Shown here piece after piece: positions 32,849 to 45,395 of a stretch of DNA of 64,000 nt; the stretch's first letter is position 1; every line of letters begins with the position of its first letter. The notes under the pieces were generated by a model, which searched no databases, was not told the DNA's origin, and saw only the letters and a program-made list of their open reading frames with translations. The position numbers were made by a program, and so were the translations under genes. This stretch comes from Alopecurus myosuroides (lineage: Eukaryota; Streptophyta; Magnoliopsida; Poales; Poaceae), in contig CM054060.1 in NCBI GenBank assembly GCA_028641055.1, forward strand, positions 236,186,833 to 236,250,832, written 5' to 3'.

Positions 32849-35800
32849 ATGCAGATGGATGCACGTCAGCGATGGATGTACAGTGACCGACGCACTTCCG
32901 AGTATAGGGCATGCATGGATGAATTGCTCGGTGTAGCTCAGGCTCACAAAGAGAATGGCTTTATGTGTTGCCCATGTGTTGATTGTCGGAACGTCGGGGA
33001 GCACTCTTCCTTGAGATTCCTTCACGACCACCTTCTTCAGAGAGGTTTCATGCCCATCGATAATTGTTGGACCAAGCATGGAGAGAGAGGGGTTGTGATG
33101 GAATACAATGAAGAAGAAGAAGAGGATCCTATGTTCCCTGAATATGGTGATATTGCAATGGAAGACAATGCAGACGAAGGAGGTGGTCAAGAACGGGCAT
33201 CAGATGAGCCCGATGATGATCTTGGTCGAGTTATTGCTGATGTAAGGGAAGACTGCGGAAGTGAATTGGAGAGGTTGAAGTTGGATGGCATGTTACAGGA
33301 TCACAAAAATTTGTTGTACCCAAATTGCGAAGATGGCAGCACAAACCTCGGTACCACACTGGAGTTGCCGAAATGGAAGGCACAGAACGGTGTGACTGAC
33401 AAGACATTTTAGAGTTTACTTCAAATAATGAAGTCGAAGCTTCCAAAGGATAACGAATTGTCTGACAGTACGTACGAAGCAAAGAAGGCTCTCTGACCTC
33501 TAGGATTAGATGTGCAGAAGATTACATGCATGCATTAATGACTCACATCCTCTACCGCGGTGAGAAGTACGAGAATTTGGATAAATGTCCGGTATGCACT
33601 GCACTGCGGTATAAGATCAGGCCATATGACCCTGGCGATGTTGACGGAGAGCCACCCCGTAAGAGGGCTCCTGCAAAGGTGATGTGGTATGCTCCTTTAA
33701 TACCACGGTTGAAACGACTGTTTAGAAACAAAGAGCATGCCAGATTGTTGCGATGGCACAAAGAAGACCGTAAGAAAGACGGAAAGTTGAGACACCCCGC
33801 TGATGGGTCGCAGTGGAGAAAAATTGAGAGAGACTTCCCGGACTTTACAGGAGAGGCAAGAAACTTATAGTTTGGTATAAGTACAGATGGCTTTAATCCT
33901 TTCGGGGAGCAGAGCTCCAGTCATAGCACCTGGCTCGTGACTCTATGTATCTACAATCTTCCTCCTTGGTTGTGAATGAATCGCAAGTTCATTATGATAC
34001 CAGTGCTCATCCAGGCTCCGAGGCAACCCGACAACGACATTGATGTGTATCTAAGGCCATTAGTGGAAGAAATCTTATAGTTGTGGGGAAAACCAGGTGT
34101 ACGTGTGTGGGATGAGAACAAACAAAAGGCATTTGACCTACGGGCATTGCTTTTCGTAACCATCAATGATTGGCCTGCTCTTAGTAACATTTGTGGACAT
34201 ACAAACAAGGGATACAATGCATGCACACACTGTTTCGATAAGACTGATAGTGTATATTGGATAAATGTAAGAAGGTTGTATACCTGGGGCATAGTAAATT
34301 TCTTCCGATCAAGCATCCCGTAAGAAAGAAAGGAGGGAAGCATTTCAGAGGTGAGGCAGGTACCCGGAAGAAGCCTGACCTCCGTAGTGGTAATGATGTA
34401 TTCGATATGGTCAAGGAGCTAAAAGTAATCTTTGGGAAGGGTGATGGCAGCCAACCTGTTCCGAACGGCCCTGATAAGCGCGCACCCATGTGGAAAAAGA
34501 AATCTAGATTTTGGGAGCTACCCTATTGGAAAGTCCTAGAGGTCCGTTCTTCAATCGACGTAATGCACCTGACGAAGTATCTCTGCGTCAACCTGCTATG
34601 CTTCTTGGGCGTGTATGGGAAGTCAAAAGATACGCCAGAAGCACGGGAGGACCAGCAACGTACGAAATACCCAAGAAACAAGCACACGGATACAGGGCGC
34701 CATTACTTAAGAAGCTACGCTCTTATCAAAGCAGGGAAGGAAATATTTTTGAAGTCCTTTACAGTATCAAGGTGCCGTCTAGCTTCTCGTCGAATATAAA
34801 GTGGATAATAAATATAGCAGAGAAAAATTCCAAAACCTGAAGTCTCAAGACTGCCACGTGATTATGATGCAGTTGCTTTCGATTGCATTGAGTGGGCTTC
34901 TACCGGAAAATGTTCGAGTACCCATTGTGAAGCTATGTGCATTCCTCAATGCAATATCTCAGAAGGTAATCGATCCAGAAAGTTTGGCAAGATTACAGAG
35001 GGATGTGGTCCAGTGTCTTGTTAGTTTTGAGTTGGTGTTCCCACCATCCTTCTTCAACACTATGACGCATCTCCTGGTTCACCTATGTGAAGAGATTCAT
35101 ATGCTCGGTCCGGTATTTCTACACAATATGTTACCCTTTGAGATGTTCATGGGAGTCTTGAAGAAATATGTTCATAACCGTGCTAGGCTAGAAGGAAGCA
35201 TCTCGAAGGGCTACGAAACATAGGAGGTCATTGGGTTCTGTGTTAACTTTATTCCTGACCTTACGACGATTGGTGTTCCTGAATCGTGGCATGAGGGGAG
35301 ACTTAGGGGAAAAGGAATGCTGGGAAAGAAAACAATGATGCCCAGGGACGGGCATTCTTTCACTAAAGCACACTACACAGTTCTACAAAATTCCACCTTC
35401 GTGGCTCCGTATCTCGAGGAACACAAGAATATTGTACGCTCCACAAACCCGGGGAAGGATGAGTCATGGATTAAACGCAAACACATGGAGACTTTCGGAA
35501 GTTGGTTGCAAACACATCTTATAAATGACACCATTGTTGAAGATCGATTGTACATGTTGGTCGGGTCACCATCTTCGACTATTGGTAGTTTTCAAGGGTA
35601 CGAGATAAATGGGAATACATTTTACACGATCACCCAAGATAAGAAGAGCACCAACCAAAACAGTGGTGTCTGCTTTGATACAACAAACGAGAGTGGAAAA
35701 AATGACACATACTATGGTTACATAGAGGAGATATGGGAACTTGACTATGGACCTTCTTTTAAGGTCCCTTTGTTTAAGTGCAAATGGGTCAACCTGAATG

Positions 35801-36155
35801 GAGAAGGGGTAAAGGTAGACCTGCTGTACGGAATGATAACAGTGGATCTTAACAATATTGGTTAAATGACGAACCATTCGTCCTAGCCAATGATGTGGCT
35901 CAGGTCTTCTATGTGAAGGACATGTCCTCCAGACCGAAAAAAGAAAAAATAAGAAAACAAATACATCATACGATTAGCCGAAGCGTCACATAGTTCTTTC
36001 AAGAAAAATAAACAGCATGGGAGTCGAGGACAAGAAAGACATGTCAGAAGATTATAATAAGTTTGTTGAAATTCCGCCCTTCACAGTGAAAACTGACCCC
36101 AACCATCTCGTTAAATAATGAAGATGCTCCATGGTTACGGCCGAAGCGATCATAA
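32849..36155 (+). pseudogene. CACTA-2 transposase, decayed
   Basis: Collinear with the CACTA-1 transposase over its whole length and highly similar, on the opposite strand. It begins MDARQRWMYSDRRTSEY and CCPCVDCRNVGEHSS, and continues through the CPVCTALRYKI motif, the IDVMHLTKYLCVN region and the DUF4218-like PPSFFNTMTHLLVHL, ending near 36155. Inactivating changes include stops near 33410, 33495, 33868, 33975, 34078 and 35221 and frameshifts near 34250, 34800 and 35865. Where CACTA-1 has the TAA at 11362 this copy keeps a sense codon. It also has fewer prolines than the poly-G-encoded run of CACTA-1. Confidence 0.9.
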
Positions 36156-36226
36156 GCAAAGGACATAGGGTTCATGGACCATCTCTACACGAAGAAAATT
36201 CAGAGGACTAGACAGGGATGTTATTG

Positions 36227-38631
36227 GTGATGTGTAATAATAAACTTGGAATACATGGCATAGTTCTGTTGAAAAAGTGTTCACAAAAAAGAGCTATCTC
36301 CTCCTAACTTTCTAGGGTTTCGGTTGAAATGACGGGTGTTATGGCCAAATACATGGCATAGTTTGTTATAATGAGCCCATATTGCACACAAACATGCATC
36401 TTGGAAGCACGGACAATGTTGACGAAGGATTTTTTTTAACTGAATAAAAAAATCCATTTTCCATTTTCGGAGTGTCAGAAATGGTTTTTTTTATGAAGGA
36501 CCTACAACAAACATGTTGCAAAACTTGGGGGATTAAATTTTTAAACATGCTAGGACATGTGATATGCACAAATAAACAACTTGTTTTCTAATAAAAGGTT
36601 TTCATCCACCTCTTTTGAAAATCACAAGTTTCTGCCGATTCAGATGGAAACGGGACAAATTTGAACTACAGGTGCCTCGTAATTTGCTCATGAATTTTGG
36701 AAAAAATCATTTTTAGGTACTCAACTACCTATTTCAATAGAGATCCACAATGAGTTGTTGAATATAAAACCCCTAGGTAGGAACAGTCATGCCCTCCGTC
36801 TTGACTTTCTCCAAAAACGGGCTAAGAAACTTCTAGAAAATTCAAAAAAAACCTAAATAACGCGAGCCCTTTGCGTGGTATCATTACATATGTCCTAGTA
36901 TCCACCAAAGATAATAAACTTGGAATACAACACTTCTGTTGGAAAAGTGTTCACAAAAAAGAGCTATCTCCTCCTAACATTTTAGGGTTTCGGTTGAAAT
37001 GACGGGTGTTATGGCCAAATACATGGCATAGTTTTTTTATAATGAGCCCATATTGCACAGAAACATGCATCTTGGAAGCACGGACAATGTTGACAAAGGA
37101 AGTTTTTTTAAGTGAATAAAAACCTCATTTTCCATTTTCGGAGTGTGAGAAATAGTTTTTTTTTGTGAAGGACCTACCACAAACATGTTGCAAAACTTGG
37201 GGGATTAAATTTTTAAACATGATAGGACATGTGATATGCACAAATAAACAACTTGTTTTCTAATAAAAGATTTTCATCCACCTCTTTTGAAAATCACAAG
37301 TTTCTGTCGATTCAGTTGGAAACAGGACAAATTTGAACTACAGGTGCCTCGTATTTTGCTCATGAATTTTAGAAAAAATCTTTTTTAGATACTAAACTAC
37401 CTATTTCAATAGAGATCCACAATTTGTTGCTGAATATACAACCCCTAGGTACGAACGGTCATGCCCTCCGTCTTGACTTTCTCCTAAAACGGGCTGAGAA
37501 AATTCAAAAAAACCCTAAATAACGCGAGACCTTCACGTGGTGTCATTACATATGTCCTAGTATCCACCAAAAATAATAAACTTGGAATACGACACTTCCG
37601 TTGAAAAAGTGTTCACAAAAAAGAGCTATCTCCTCCTAACATTCTACGCTTTCGGTTGAAATGACGGGTGTTATGGCCAAATACATGGCATAGTTTTTTT
37701 ATAATGAGCCCATATTGCACAGAAACATGCATCTTGGAAGCACGGACAATGTTCACGAAGGAAGTTTTTTTAAGTGAATAAAAACCTCATTTTCCATTTT
37801 TGGAGTGTGAGAAATAGTTTTTTTTTTGTGAAGGACCTACCACAAACATGTTGCAAAACTTGGGGGATTAAATTTTTAAACATGATAGGACATGTGATAT
37901 GCACAAATAAACAACTTGTTTTCTAATAAAAGATTTTCATCCACCTCTTTTGAAAATCACAAGTTTCTGTCGATTCAGTTGGAAACAGGACAAATTTGAA
38001 CTACAGGTGCCTCGTATTTTGCTCATGAATTTTAGAAAAAATCTTTTTTAGATACTAAACTACCTATTTCAATAGAGATCCACAATTTGTTGCTGAATAT
38101 ACAACCCCTAGGTACGAACGGTCATGCCCTCCGTCTTGACTTTCTCCTAAAACGGGCTGAGAAAATTCAAAAAAACCCTAAATAACGCGAGACCTTCGCG
38201 TGGTGTCATTACATATGTCCTAGTATCCACCAAAAATAATAAACTTGGAATACGACACTTCCGTTGAAAAAGTGTTCACAAAAAAGAGCTATCTCCTCCT
38301 AACATTCTACGCTTTCGGTTGAAATGACGGGTGTTATGGCCAAATACATGGCATAGTTTGTTATAATAAGCCCATATTGCACAAAAACATGCATCTTGGA
38401 AGCACGGACAATGTTGACGAAGGAAGTTTTTTTTAACTTAATAAAAAACCCATTTTCCATTTTCGAAGTGTCAGAAATGGGTTTTTTGTGAAGGACCTAC
38501 CACAAACATGTTGCAAAACTTGGGGGATTAAATTTTTAAACATGCTAGGACATGTGATATGCACAAATAAATAAATTTTTATCTAATAAAAGATTTCCAT
38601 CCACCTCTTTTCAAAATCACAAGTTTCTGCA
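36227..38631. repeat. 663-bp tandem repeat, about 3.6 units
   Basis: Units start at taaacttggaatac at 36241, 36914, 37577 and 38240: periods of 673, 663 and 663 bp. The middle units are nearly identical, while the first and last show more differences. Motifs within each include gagctatctcctcctaac, cgggtgttatggccaaatac and tgttgcaaaacttgggggat. No open frame. The last unit is cut at 38631 next to the AP2-like gene. Confidence 0.95.
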
Positions 38632-38725
38632 CACGTGGCTCTGTGGCGCGGGAGTTGTGCCGTGTGCCTGCGAGCGCGCAGTATAAAATGCCGCGCCTCG
38701 AGCGTCTTCTTATCTCCACGCCACC

Positions 38726-39375
38726 ATGCCTCCGAGGAGGAACAGCACCACCGGCTTCCGTGGCGTCCGAGCGCAGCAAAACGGAATGTTCACCGTGGAG
38801 ATCCGCTACGGGGACGACCGGATACCCGTCGGCTCCTTTGCGACGGCGGCGGAGGCCGCCCGCGCCTAGGATGAGGCGGCCTGGCGACTCAATCGCCCGC
38901 GGTCGCTGATGAATTTCAACAACTGCCACACCCTCTCGGAAGTGGTGGCAGGGCGCCGACGCTGCAGATCGTCACTGGCGCTGACCACCGCCACCTCCGC
39001 CACCGCGCGTTTCAGGGCCTAGTCGATGCCAGGGACGAGCACGCCATCCGCGAGTATTACCGGAACAATCTGGAGGAGCAGCACGCCGACGAGAAGCTCT
39101 GGCAGACCCGCGCGACTGAGCGGGCGAAGCGCCGCCTCGAACGCCACCTCGCGTTAGAGGCCGCCCGGGAGGCGAGGACGAAGGCGTTGCAAGAGCCCAG
39201 CCGGGCCGACCACGCCGGCGAAGTCTGGGCCTCCGACGATCCAAGGTGGGGGCCTATCTCGGACACGATATTGTGCACCTCCGACGACGCCGAGGAGGTC
39301 ACCGACGAGTTCGCCGACGACGACGACCAGGAGGAGGTCACCGACGAGTTCCCCGATGACAAAGAGGAGGAGTAG
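38726..39375 (+). pseudogene. AP2/ERF-like accessory gene of CACTA-2, broken
   Basis: ATG at 38726 opens MPPRRNSTTGFRGVRA, followed by MFTVEIRYGDDRIPVGSF and ATAAEAARA, an AP2/ERF DNA-binding domain (about residues 9-65: GFRGVR start, WRLNRPRSLMNF end). An in-frame TAG at 38867-38869 replaces the usual tyrosine of the A-Y-D motif, and a frameshift near 39010-39030 precedes the rest. The rest is an Arg/Glu-rich helical region and an acidic tail ending in DDKEEE at 39375. Frames of this type recur in Triticeae transposons; here it sits between the tandem array and the GW-PVP gene. A DNA-binding role for the element is plausible but inferred. Confidence 0.75.
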
Positions 39376-39559
39376 TGTTCGTCTGTTTTCTGTTTTTAAG
39401 AAAAGAATTTGTATTCCGGCGAACTGCGGCACGCTAGCGCGTCTGTTTTCTGTTTTTAATAAAAGAGCTAGAAAGGAACACACCCCTAGTACATATGGAT
39501 AGATAAACAAGGCAGTACATAATGGCAAGAGTGGATCTAATGTGCTAGTCACACTCCTG

Positions 39560-40092
39560 CCTAGGCCTATAGTACTCCGACTCATAGTCGTCGTAGTCGC
39601 CGTCGTCGTCATCACTATCGTTGGACGGTGCTCGGGGAGTGAACCTCGGAGGATCGGGACTCCTGTACTGGACGTGAGGGTAGCGCAGGCAGGGTTATCG
39701 CCGGTCCTGATGTAGTTCATGACGCTCTGAAGAGTCCGTCCTCCGCCCCACCACAGCTGACGACCGGCCTCGTTGAAGTTCGAAGGAGCTGGGCCTTTCT
39801 CCTCGTACCTGGCGAGCGCCCTCTCACGCCGATTAATGAAGAAGGCATCCCAAGTAGGGCGGTAATCGGGATCCCAACAGGGATCCCTCCGCTGCTCCGG
39901 CGTGAGCTCGTGGTAGTAGTGGTTCGTGATGGCCGCCCGACGAGCCACACCTTGAGGAACACGAGGGACCGGCACTCCTCCGGCGCTCAGCATCCAACCG
40001 GCGGGGACACTGTAGCCGGGTGGACAGGGGTAGTTCGAGGCGGAAAGCGCATCCGCCTGCAGGAAGGTTAGAGTGGGTACGGTAGAAGCCAT
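39560..40092 (-). pseudogene. GW-PVP accessory gene of CACTA-2
   Basis: Minus-strand ATG at 40092 starts MASTVPTLTFLQADAL. The core is YSVPAGWMLSAGGVPVPRVP, then RRDPCWDPDYRPTWDAFF, RRERALARYEEKGP and SVMNYIRTGDNPAC. A frame change after about residue 150 alters the acidic end, so the last part is read through an unrelated frame. The GW.L....PVP..P pattern is shared with the CACTA-1 frame at 8046-9049. It is divergently placed relative to the AP2-like gene, tail to tail. Family unknown to me; no catalytic motif seen. Confidence 0.55.
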
Positions 40093-40170
40093 GGGAGAGT
40101 GGTGAGGTTGCAGATGTGAGGGGGCCAATGGTGGCAATGCATACATATATATAGTGAGAAGAAACAGACC

Positions 40171-40345
40171 CTTTAGTCCCAGCCTGTTTTACCAGCCGAG
40201 AATAAATGGTTAGGGTTTCATTGGGACCAATCAGAAAGAATCACACGGATCGTCCCTTTAGTCCCGACTTGTTTTACCAACCGGGACTAAAGGGTTAGGG
40301 TTTTGTTGGGACCAATCAGAAAGAATCACACGGATCGTGTGTTTC
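40171..40345. repeat. ~85-bp tandem duplication with CACTA subterminal motifs
   Basis: Two adjacent units of cctttagtcccgactt, gttttaccaaccgggac, gggttagggtttt and gggaccaatcagaaagaatc, ending cacggatcgt. It lies just upstream of the GW-PVP gene and could be part of its promoter. Confidence 0.8.
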
Positions 40346-42921
40346 TTTCAAGCGCTTGTGAGTCGTTGGATCAGGGGTGTGTTTCTTTCGAGCTCTTGTG
40401 AGCCGTTCGATTAAGGGTACGGTGTGTTTATTTCGATACATCATTCAGATCATCGAACGAATAAAAATCACCTGGATTCACCATCATACGTCCGACCGTG
40501 CTTTTGATATGCATATATGCACTCAGGAGCCACGGTCGGGTTGTATGATGGCGATACTGATTGTTTTGTTCTACCTCCGATTGTATGACTCGGAGAGAGG
40601 ATTCGATGCCGGTGAAGACCCAACACAAAGGGTGAGTGAATATTTGGCATGTAAAACCCTAAGAACACATGTAAACACTTGGTATGCCAACTCCTAGATT
40701 TTGGTGACATCCCGACGCTCCAGAGCCCCTCCGCGGCGAAACCATATCCCCGCTCGAGAAAAGTCCACCTTATCGGTCGCCCAAATGAGTTTTAAAACAT
40801 CATAAGTGAGTTGAATTTATCTTTCTGATCATTTTGATATATAACTTGCAATTTTCAGAATTTATTGAATTATTTGATTATTTCTCCATTTCTTAAATGA
40901 ATTAATTCAAATTCAAATAATTCAAAATTTTGAACTTCACCAAATATGTTTGAATGTAATATATTCAGTTAGTTTATAATTTTCTAAATGTTTTGGTATC
41001 TTCTTCATATTTTTCCGATTATTAAAGTAGCAAATATACAAATTCGAAATTTAAATAGGGCGGGAATACGAAAAATTGAAAAAAAAGGCATTCATCCCGG
41101 TTAATGCAAACAACCGGGACGAATGCCCATCTTCCCATGACGTTCCACTGACTAGGCATTCGTCTCGGTTGCTGCCAACAACCGGGATAAATTGGGGGGC
41201 ATTGGTCCCGGTTGTTGGCAATAACCGGGACCAATGCCCCGCACTTAGTAGTTTCTGTCTCTCCTCTGCCCAACAATTCGCCATTTCGCAGGAACGCGCT
41301 CCGGACACACAGAGAGACGCTGCAAGGCTGCCCCGCGCGCCGTCGTTGCCATCGTCGTCCGCCACCCGCTCGTCGTCGTCGTCGCCGCTTTGCACGACTT
41401 CCCAACCGTCGTGCACCGCGCAGAGAGGTACGCCATCTCGATGCGCCCTCCCCCTCTCTCTCCCGCGGCCGCGCGGCGCCGTTTGCTTGTCGGAGGCGGC
41501 TCTACGACGAGTATTGCTGTGAGCGCCGTAGCACACGGTTCCATAGGACCCAGCGAGCACGAGGAGCGGCGGCGGTGACCAAAACTTCGAACGGCAGCGA
41601 GAAAATCGGCGAACGACGGCGACCCCGGCGGTTGAAGCGGTGACGTCATGATGACGTCAAGGTGGGCCCAAGCTATCAGCGGCACGGGCGAATTTTAGTT
41701 ATCTGTCGCTCGGCGCAGCGAATAACTATGTCTGCTACCTGTCGCACTGCGCGACATATAGCTAAATGTTGCCGGATAGAAATAACAGAATAGGAAATTT
41801 ACAGAAAAGACCCTACAACTTAGAAACCTTATAACTTTTCAACCACAACACTAAATTTAACAAACTTGGGTATTTTGAAATCCTATGGATGTGTAGAATA
41901 TTTTGGCACAGTCCAAATTTAAATTTTACCATTTAAATATGTTCACTTTCAAATATGCTTGTTTGATGAAATTTGACATAATTCAAATTATGTGAATCCA
42001 ATTTAAGCAAACCAAATTTCTTTCTGTTCCTTAGAATGTGTACTAACAATACCTACTGCCCAAAATCCTATTTTAGTTATTTTGAAGTGTTTTAGATTTT
42101 AGATGGCTATTTAGATACTTAGACATAATTTAAATTTTATAAACAATTAGAAAAAAAATTCTACATCAAAGTTGCTCCATTTGGTAACCTTATACCATAT
42201 AGAGTAGTACCCCCAACCACTTGACCATACTAGAACTATTTACATGAAGACTTGGCCAAATTTTCACACATATGTTTTATTTCATGTTACCCTTGTCTTA
42301 GAAAATATTTTGCATATATGATTTCATGTGATGTGGCTATTTTGGACCAAGGCTTAGTCCTTAGTGAGGTTCAAACACTAGTACCATTGTTTTCCATCTA
42401 CTTATCCACTCTCCTATTAGAAAACATGTGTTATTCTATGTGTTATTACATGTGTTATTATATGTATTTATGTAATTTTATGTATTATTATTCTATGTGT
42501 TATTCTATGTGTTATTACATGTGTTATTTTATGTATTTTGTTGTTTATTAGAATGGATGACGATGAAACTATTTTTTTTTTTCTGTTTTTCTAAAAAACT
42601 GCCAAGCCGTCATTTTACCATTAGATAAAACTAGTGAAAAGTAGGGGCTGCACATAAATAGCATTTTTAATGTATGTGTACTTTCATGTTACCATTTTTA
42701 ATATTTTGAAATAAATGGTTTAGGCATTGAAAACACGGTTAGTAGAATGGATGATGAAACTGTTTTAATGTTGTTCTAAAAAACTTCTAAGTCGTTTTTC
42801 TGCTAAAACCAGTGAAAAGTAGGGACTGCAAATTAATAGCAAATCAATTCCAAACTGTTTTTCTATTTTTTTAAACTGCTAAGTCATTTTACTTACTTGA
42901 AATTTTTAATTTGCAGAAAGT
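40346..42921. other. Non-coding interior of CACTA-2
   Basis: At 41080-41240 there are further subterminal-type units (cattcatcccggttaatg, aaccgggacgaatgcc, attggtcccggttgttgg). A GC-rich stretch at 41250-41640 has overlapping frames on both strands with no domain. 42424-42545 is a simple array of tatgtgttattacatg. A ~190-bp segment with agaatggatga and agtgaaaagtaggg is duplicated at about 42550-42690 and 42740-42840. The end, ttgcag at 42911-42916, may be the acceptor of a first intron of the next gene. Confidence 0.5.
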
Positions 42922-45168
42922 ATGGACCCAAACATCAGAGACGAAGCCGCGGAAGACATACTAGCGGATTTTATCCGCGGGAACCCCGATGTCGCACAGT
43001 GGATGAATAACTCTGGTGAAGGAGATCCGTAGCTCGCCCGAATAGACGACTCTGGTGAGGTAGATCCAGAGCTCGCCCGAACAGACGGCTCCGTTGAGGG
43101 ATTAGCTTACAACATCGTCGAGGGAGACGATGATGGAGAAGACGACGACTCCCATGGGAGAGAAGCCGACGACTCCGGTCCAACCTTAGAAATTACACAC
43201 TCTAGCGAGGTTCATATATATATATATATGTTAATTAAATGAAGAATATGTTTTCTATATACATGTATTAACACTCTTTCTTATTTTAACCATCCGGATC
43301 TAGCAAATCCACCGGAAAGAAAACTAAACGAGGCGCAACGAAGAAGTTGAAGGAGCATGAGAGGTACATGATCGAAAAGATCGCTGCAGACGGCGCACCA
43401 GGTTTCCCCAAAGAAGTTGCCCAAAAATATGTGAAGCAATGTAGAGTGATTGTTAGGGACCACATCCCGATCACCGTTCGGGAGTGGAATAAGCCACGTG
43501 AGGGCGCCACAATCTCATATGTCAGCGACAAAGCCAAAAAAGCTCTTTTCAACAAGATGATGCTTAATTTCACCCTGCCGAGGCTGGAGGTGTGTCAGGA
43601 TGAGGTGGATGAGAATAAGGAGGATCCTGAAGTGATCTTACAGCGGAAGGAAGCAGCCTTAGTGGAACTGTTAAAGTCGTTCACTTTAAAGAAGATGGCC
43701 CAATAATTCAGCAACTCGAACAAAAATTTGCACCTTAACTTTATCAAGAAAGACAAGACTCTGGATTTCACTGGGACGTATGAGAAGATAAAACCTTTCT
43801 GGGCAGAATTTGCTGCGTACAAGAATCAGAAGAAGCTCTGGCAAGGTCTACAAGAAATGGGGCAAACGCCGCTAAAAAGATCTATCACCATACTATGGGG
43901 CAAGCTGGCTACAGTGGTAGCATGCCTAAGTGGGACAAACTTGAGGGCGACCTTCTTGCTCAGGAGATCGAGCCAGAGACCCTCTTCTGGGACGGACGTA
44001 CAAGGTTTGGTTTTTCGCACATGGGGGCACGTTGGACCCAGAAGGAAAGTGCATTTATAACGTAAGATATGCAGAAAATCATCTACCCATCGAAAGACTT
44101 AGAGAAGCAATACATGCCGTTAAAGATAAGGAGTTCACACCGGATAGAGAGAACGACGAGCTCACACGCGCCCTTGGGAACCCGGAACACTCTGGACGGA
44201 CACGAACCACAAGAGGCTCTGTTCCTTGGAAAATTGGGTTTTCCGATGAGAAGAAGAAATATCCGGATAGAAGCCGTCAGAGGAAAAAGGATATGCTGGA
44301 AGCTGAAGCAAAGAGTCAGATAGACCGTTGGCAGAAAATTGACGAAGAATTAAAGCTGCAGTGGGAGCGAGGAGGGCGGCAACAGGAACAAATTGACAGA
44401 CTGACCCAGCAGCTCAGTTCTACCCCGCATATGGTAGACACTGCATTCAATAGTACCGACACCGCACCATCAAATCGGAAAAGTAGCATTGCTTCCACGC
44501 AGATCCAGGTTGATGACGATGATTCACCGCCGATGATGCACCCGGTGGATGAAATAACGGAGTTGACATCTTGTGAGTTGCATGTCAAAGTCGTCAACAT
44601 AACCATTAAGTCAGTGGTCGGCTTTGTGAGACCAATGGGCCCTGAACCTACTCAGCATGGTCGGCCCGTTCCACGGGGCTACGCTGTTGTCGGGGTGGAT
44701 GAGGTTACGAACGGATTCGAGCGGGTGAAGCTTGACTATCCTGAAGGTGAAGACGGGGAGGTGACTGAACTTGGAGACACAAAAAACGTGGTCATTGTAT
44801 GGCCAAAGGAACACATTGTGCTTCCAAATTGGAAGCCAGAGCATCCTTCTCCGCCGCCTCAAGACCAGTCTCCGTCGTCTTCGTACTCTCCGCCTCGCTC
44901 GCCGTCTCCAGCGCGTGCGTCTCCGCCGCCGCGTCAGCCGTCTCTAGCGCGTGCGTCTATGTTGCCGCGTCAGCCGTCTCCACCCACGACCTCTCAGGGC
45001 AGCCAAAAGCGGAGGAGAACCACCGCTTCACCGAAGCGTCGACTGTCGCCCCTACCAAAGGTACCTCATCAGAATCTGCCCAAGTTACCTTACCACTATA
45101 CTGATGAGCAAACCAAGGAGATCGCGTATTCTGAATACGAGGCGTGGAAATCAAGGAGAAGTTGCTGA
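42922..45168 (+). pseudogene. Ptta/En-Spm-type second transposon gene (TNPA-like) of CACTA-2
   Basis: A first exon starts at 42922 (MDPNIRDEAAEDILADF) with a duplicated NSGEGDP/SGEVDPELAR segment and a TAG at about 43030. After an AT-rich intron, exon 2 (from about 43300) has a basic start and GFPKEVAQKYVKQCR, WNKPREGATISYVSD and ALFNKMMLNFTLP, typical of the plant Ptta/En/Spm transposase family. A frame disruption around 43700-44030 precedes a frame with FAHGGTLDPEGKCIY (about 44010), a coiled-coil stretch, and a GYAVVGVDEVTNGFE plus VVIVWPKEHIVLP domain (DUF8039-like), ending in a proline/serine-rich tail. Such proteins act with the main transposase in CACTA elements (family knowledge). Here frameshifts make it defective. 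Confidence 0.75.
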
Positions 45169-45395
45169 AAGAGCCAGATTTTCCCAACACCGAAGAAGAC
45201 AAAACCCGAGCGTTGAAAATGGTGAAGACCCTTTATCAACCCAAGCCGAGGCTGTCATCGGACTATGACCGCTCTATTGGGAAGTCACACAACAAAGCGG
45301 TGCGGTCGAAGAAGAGCAGTAGCTCAAGCGGGAAGTGCGGGAAATTGGTTGACCAACTCGGACAATAGAAGGATCAATCCATCCCCCCGCTCATA

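Noticed and set aside
36227..38631. CRISPR-like spaced repeats
   Set aside because: Units are 663 bp and contiguous; CRISPR arrays have 20-50-bp repeats with unique spacers and this is a plant genome.
41212..41685. Overlapping ORFs on both strands in CACTA-2 interior
   Set aside because: GC-rich low-complexity translations without domain; probably a leader or promoter region.
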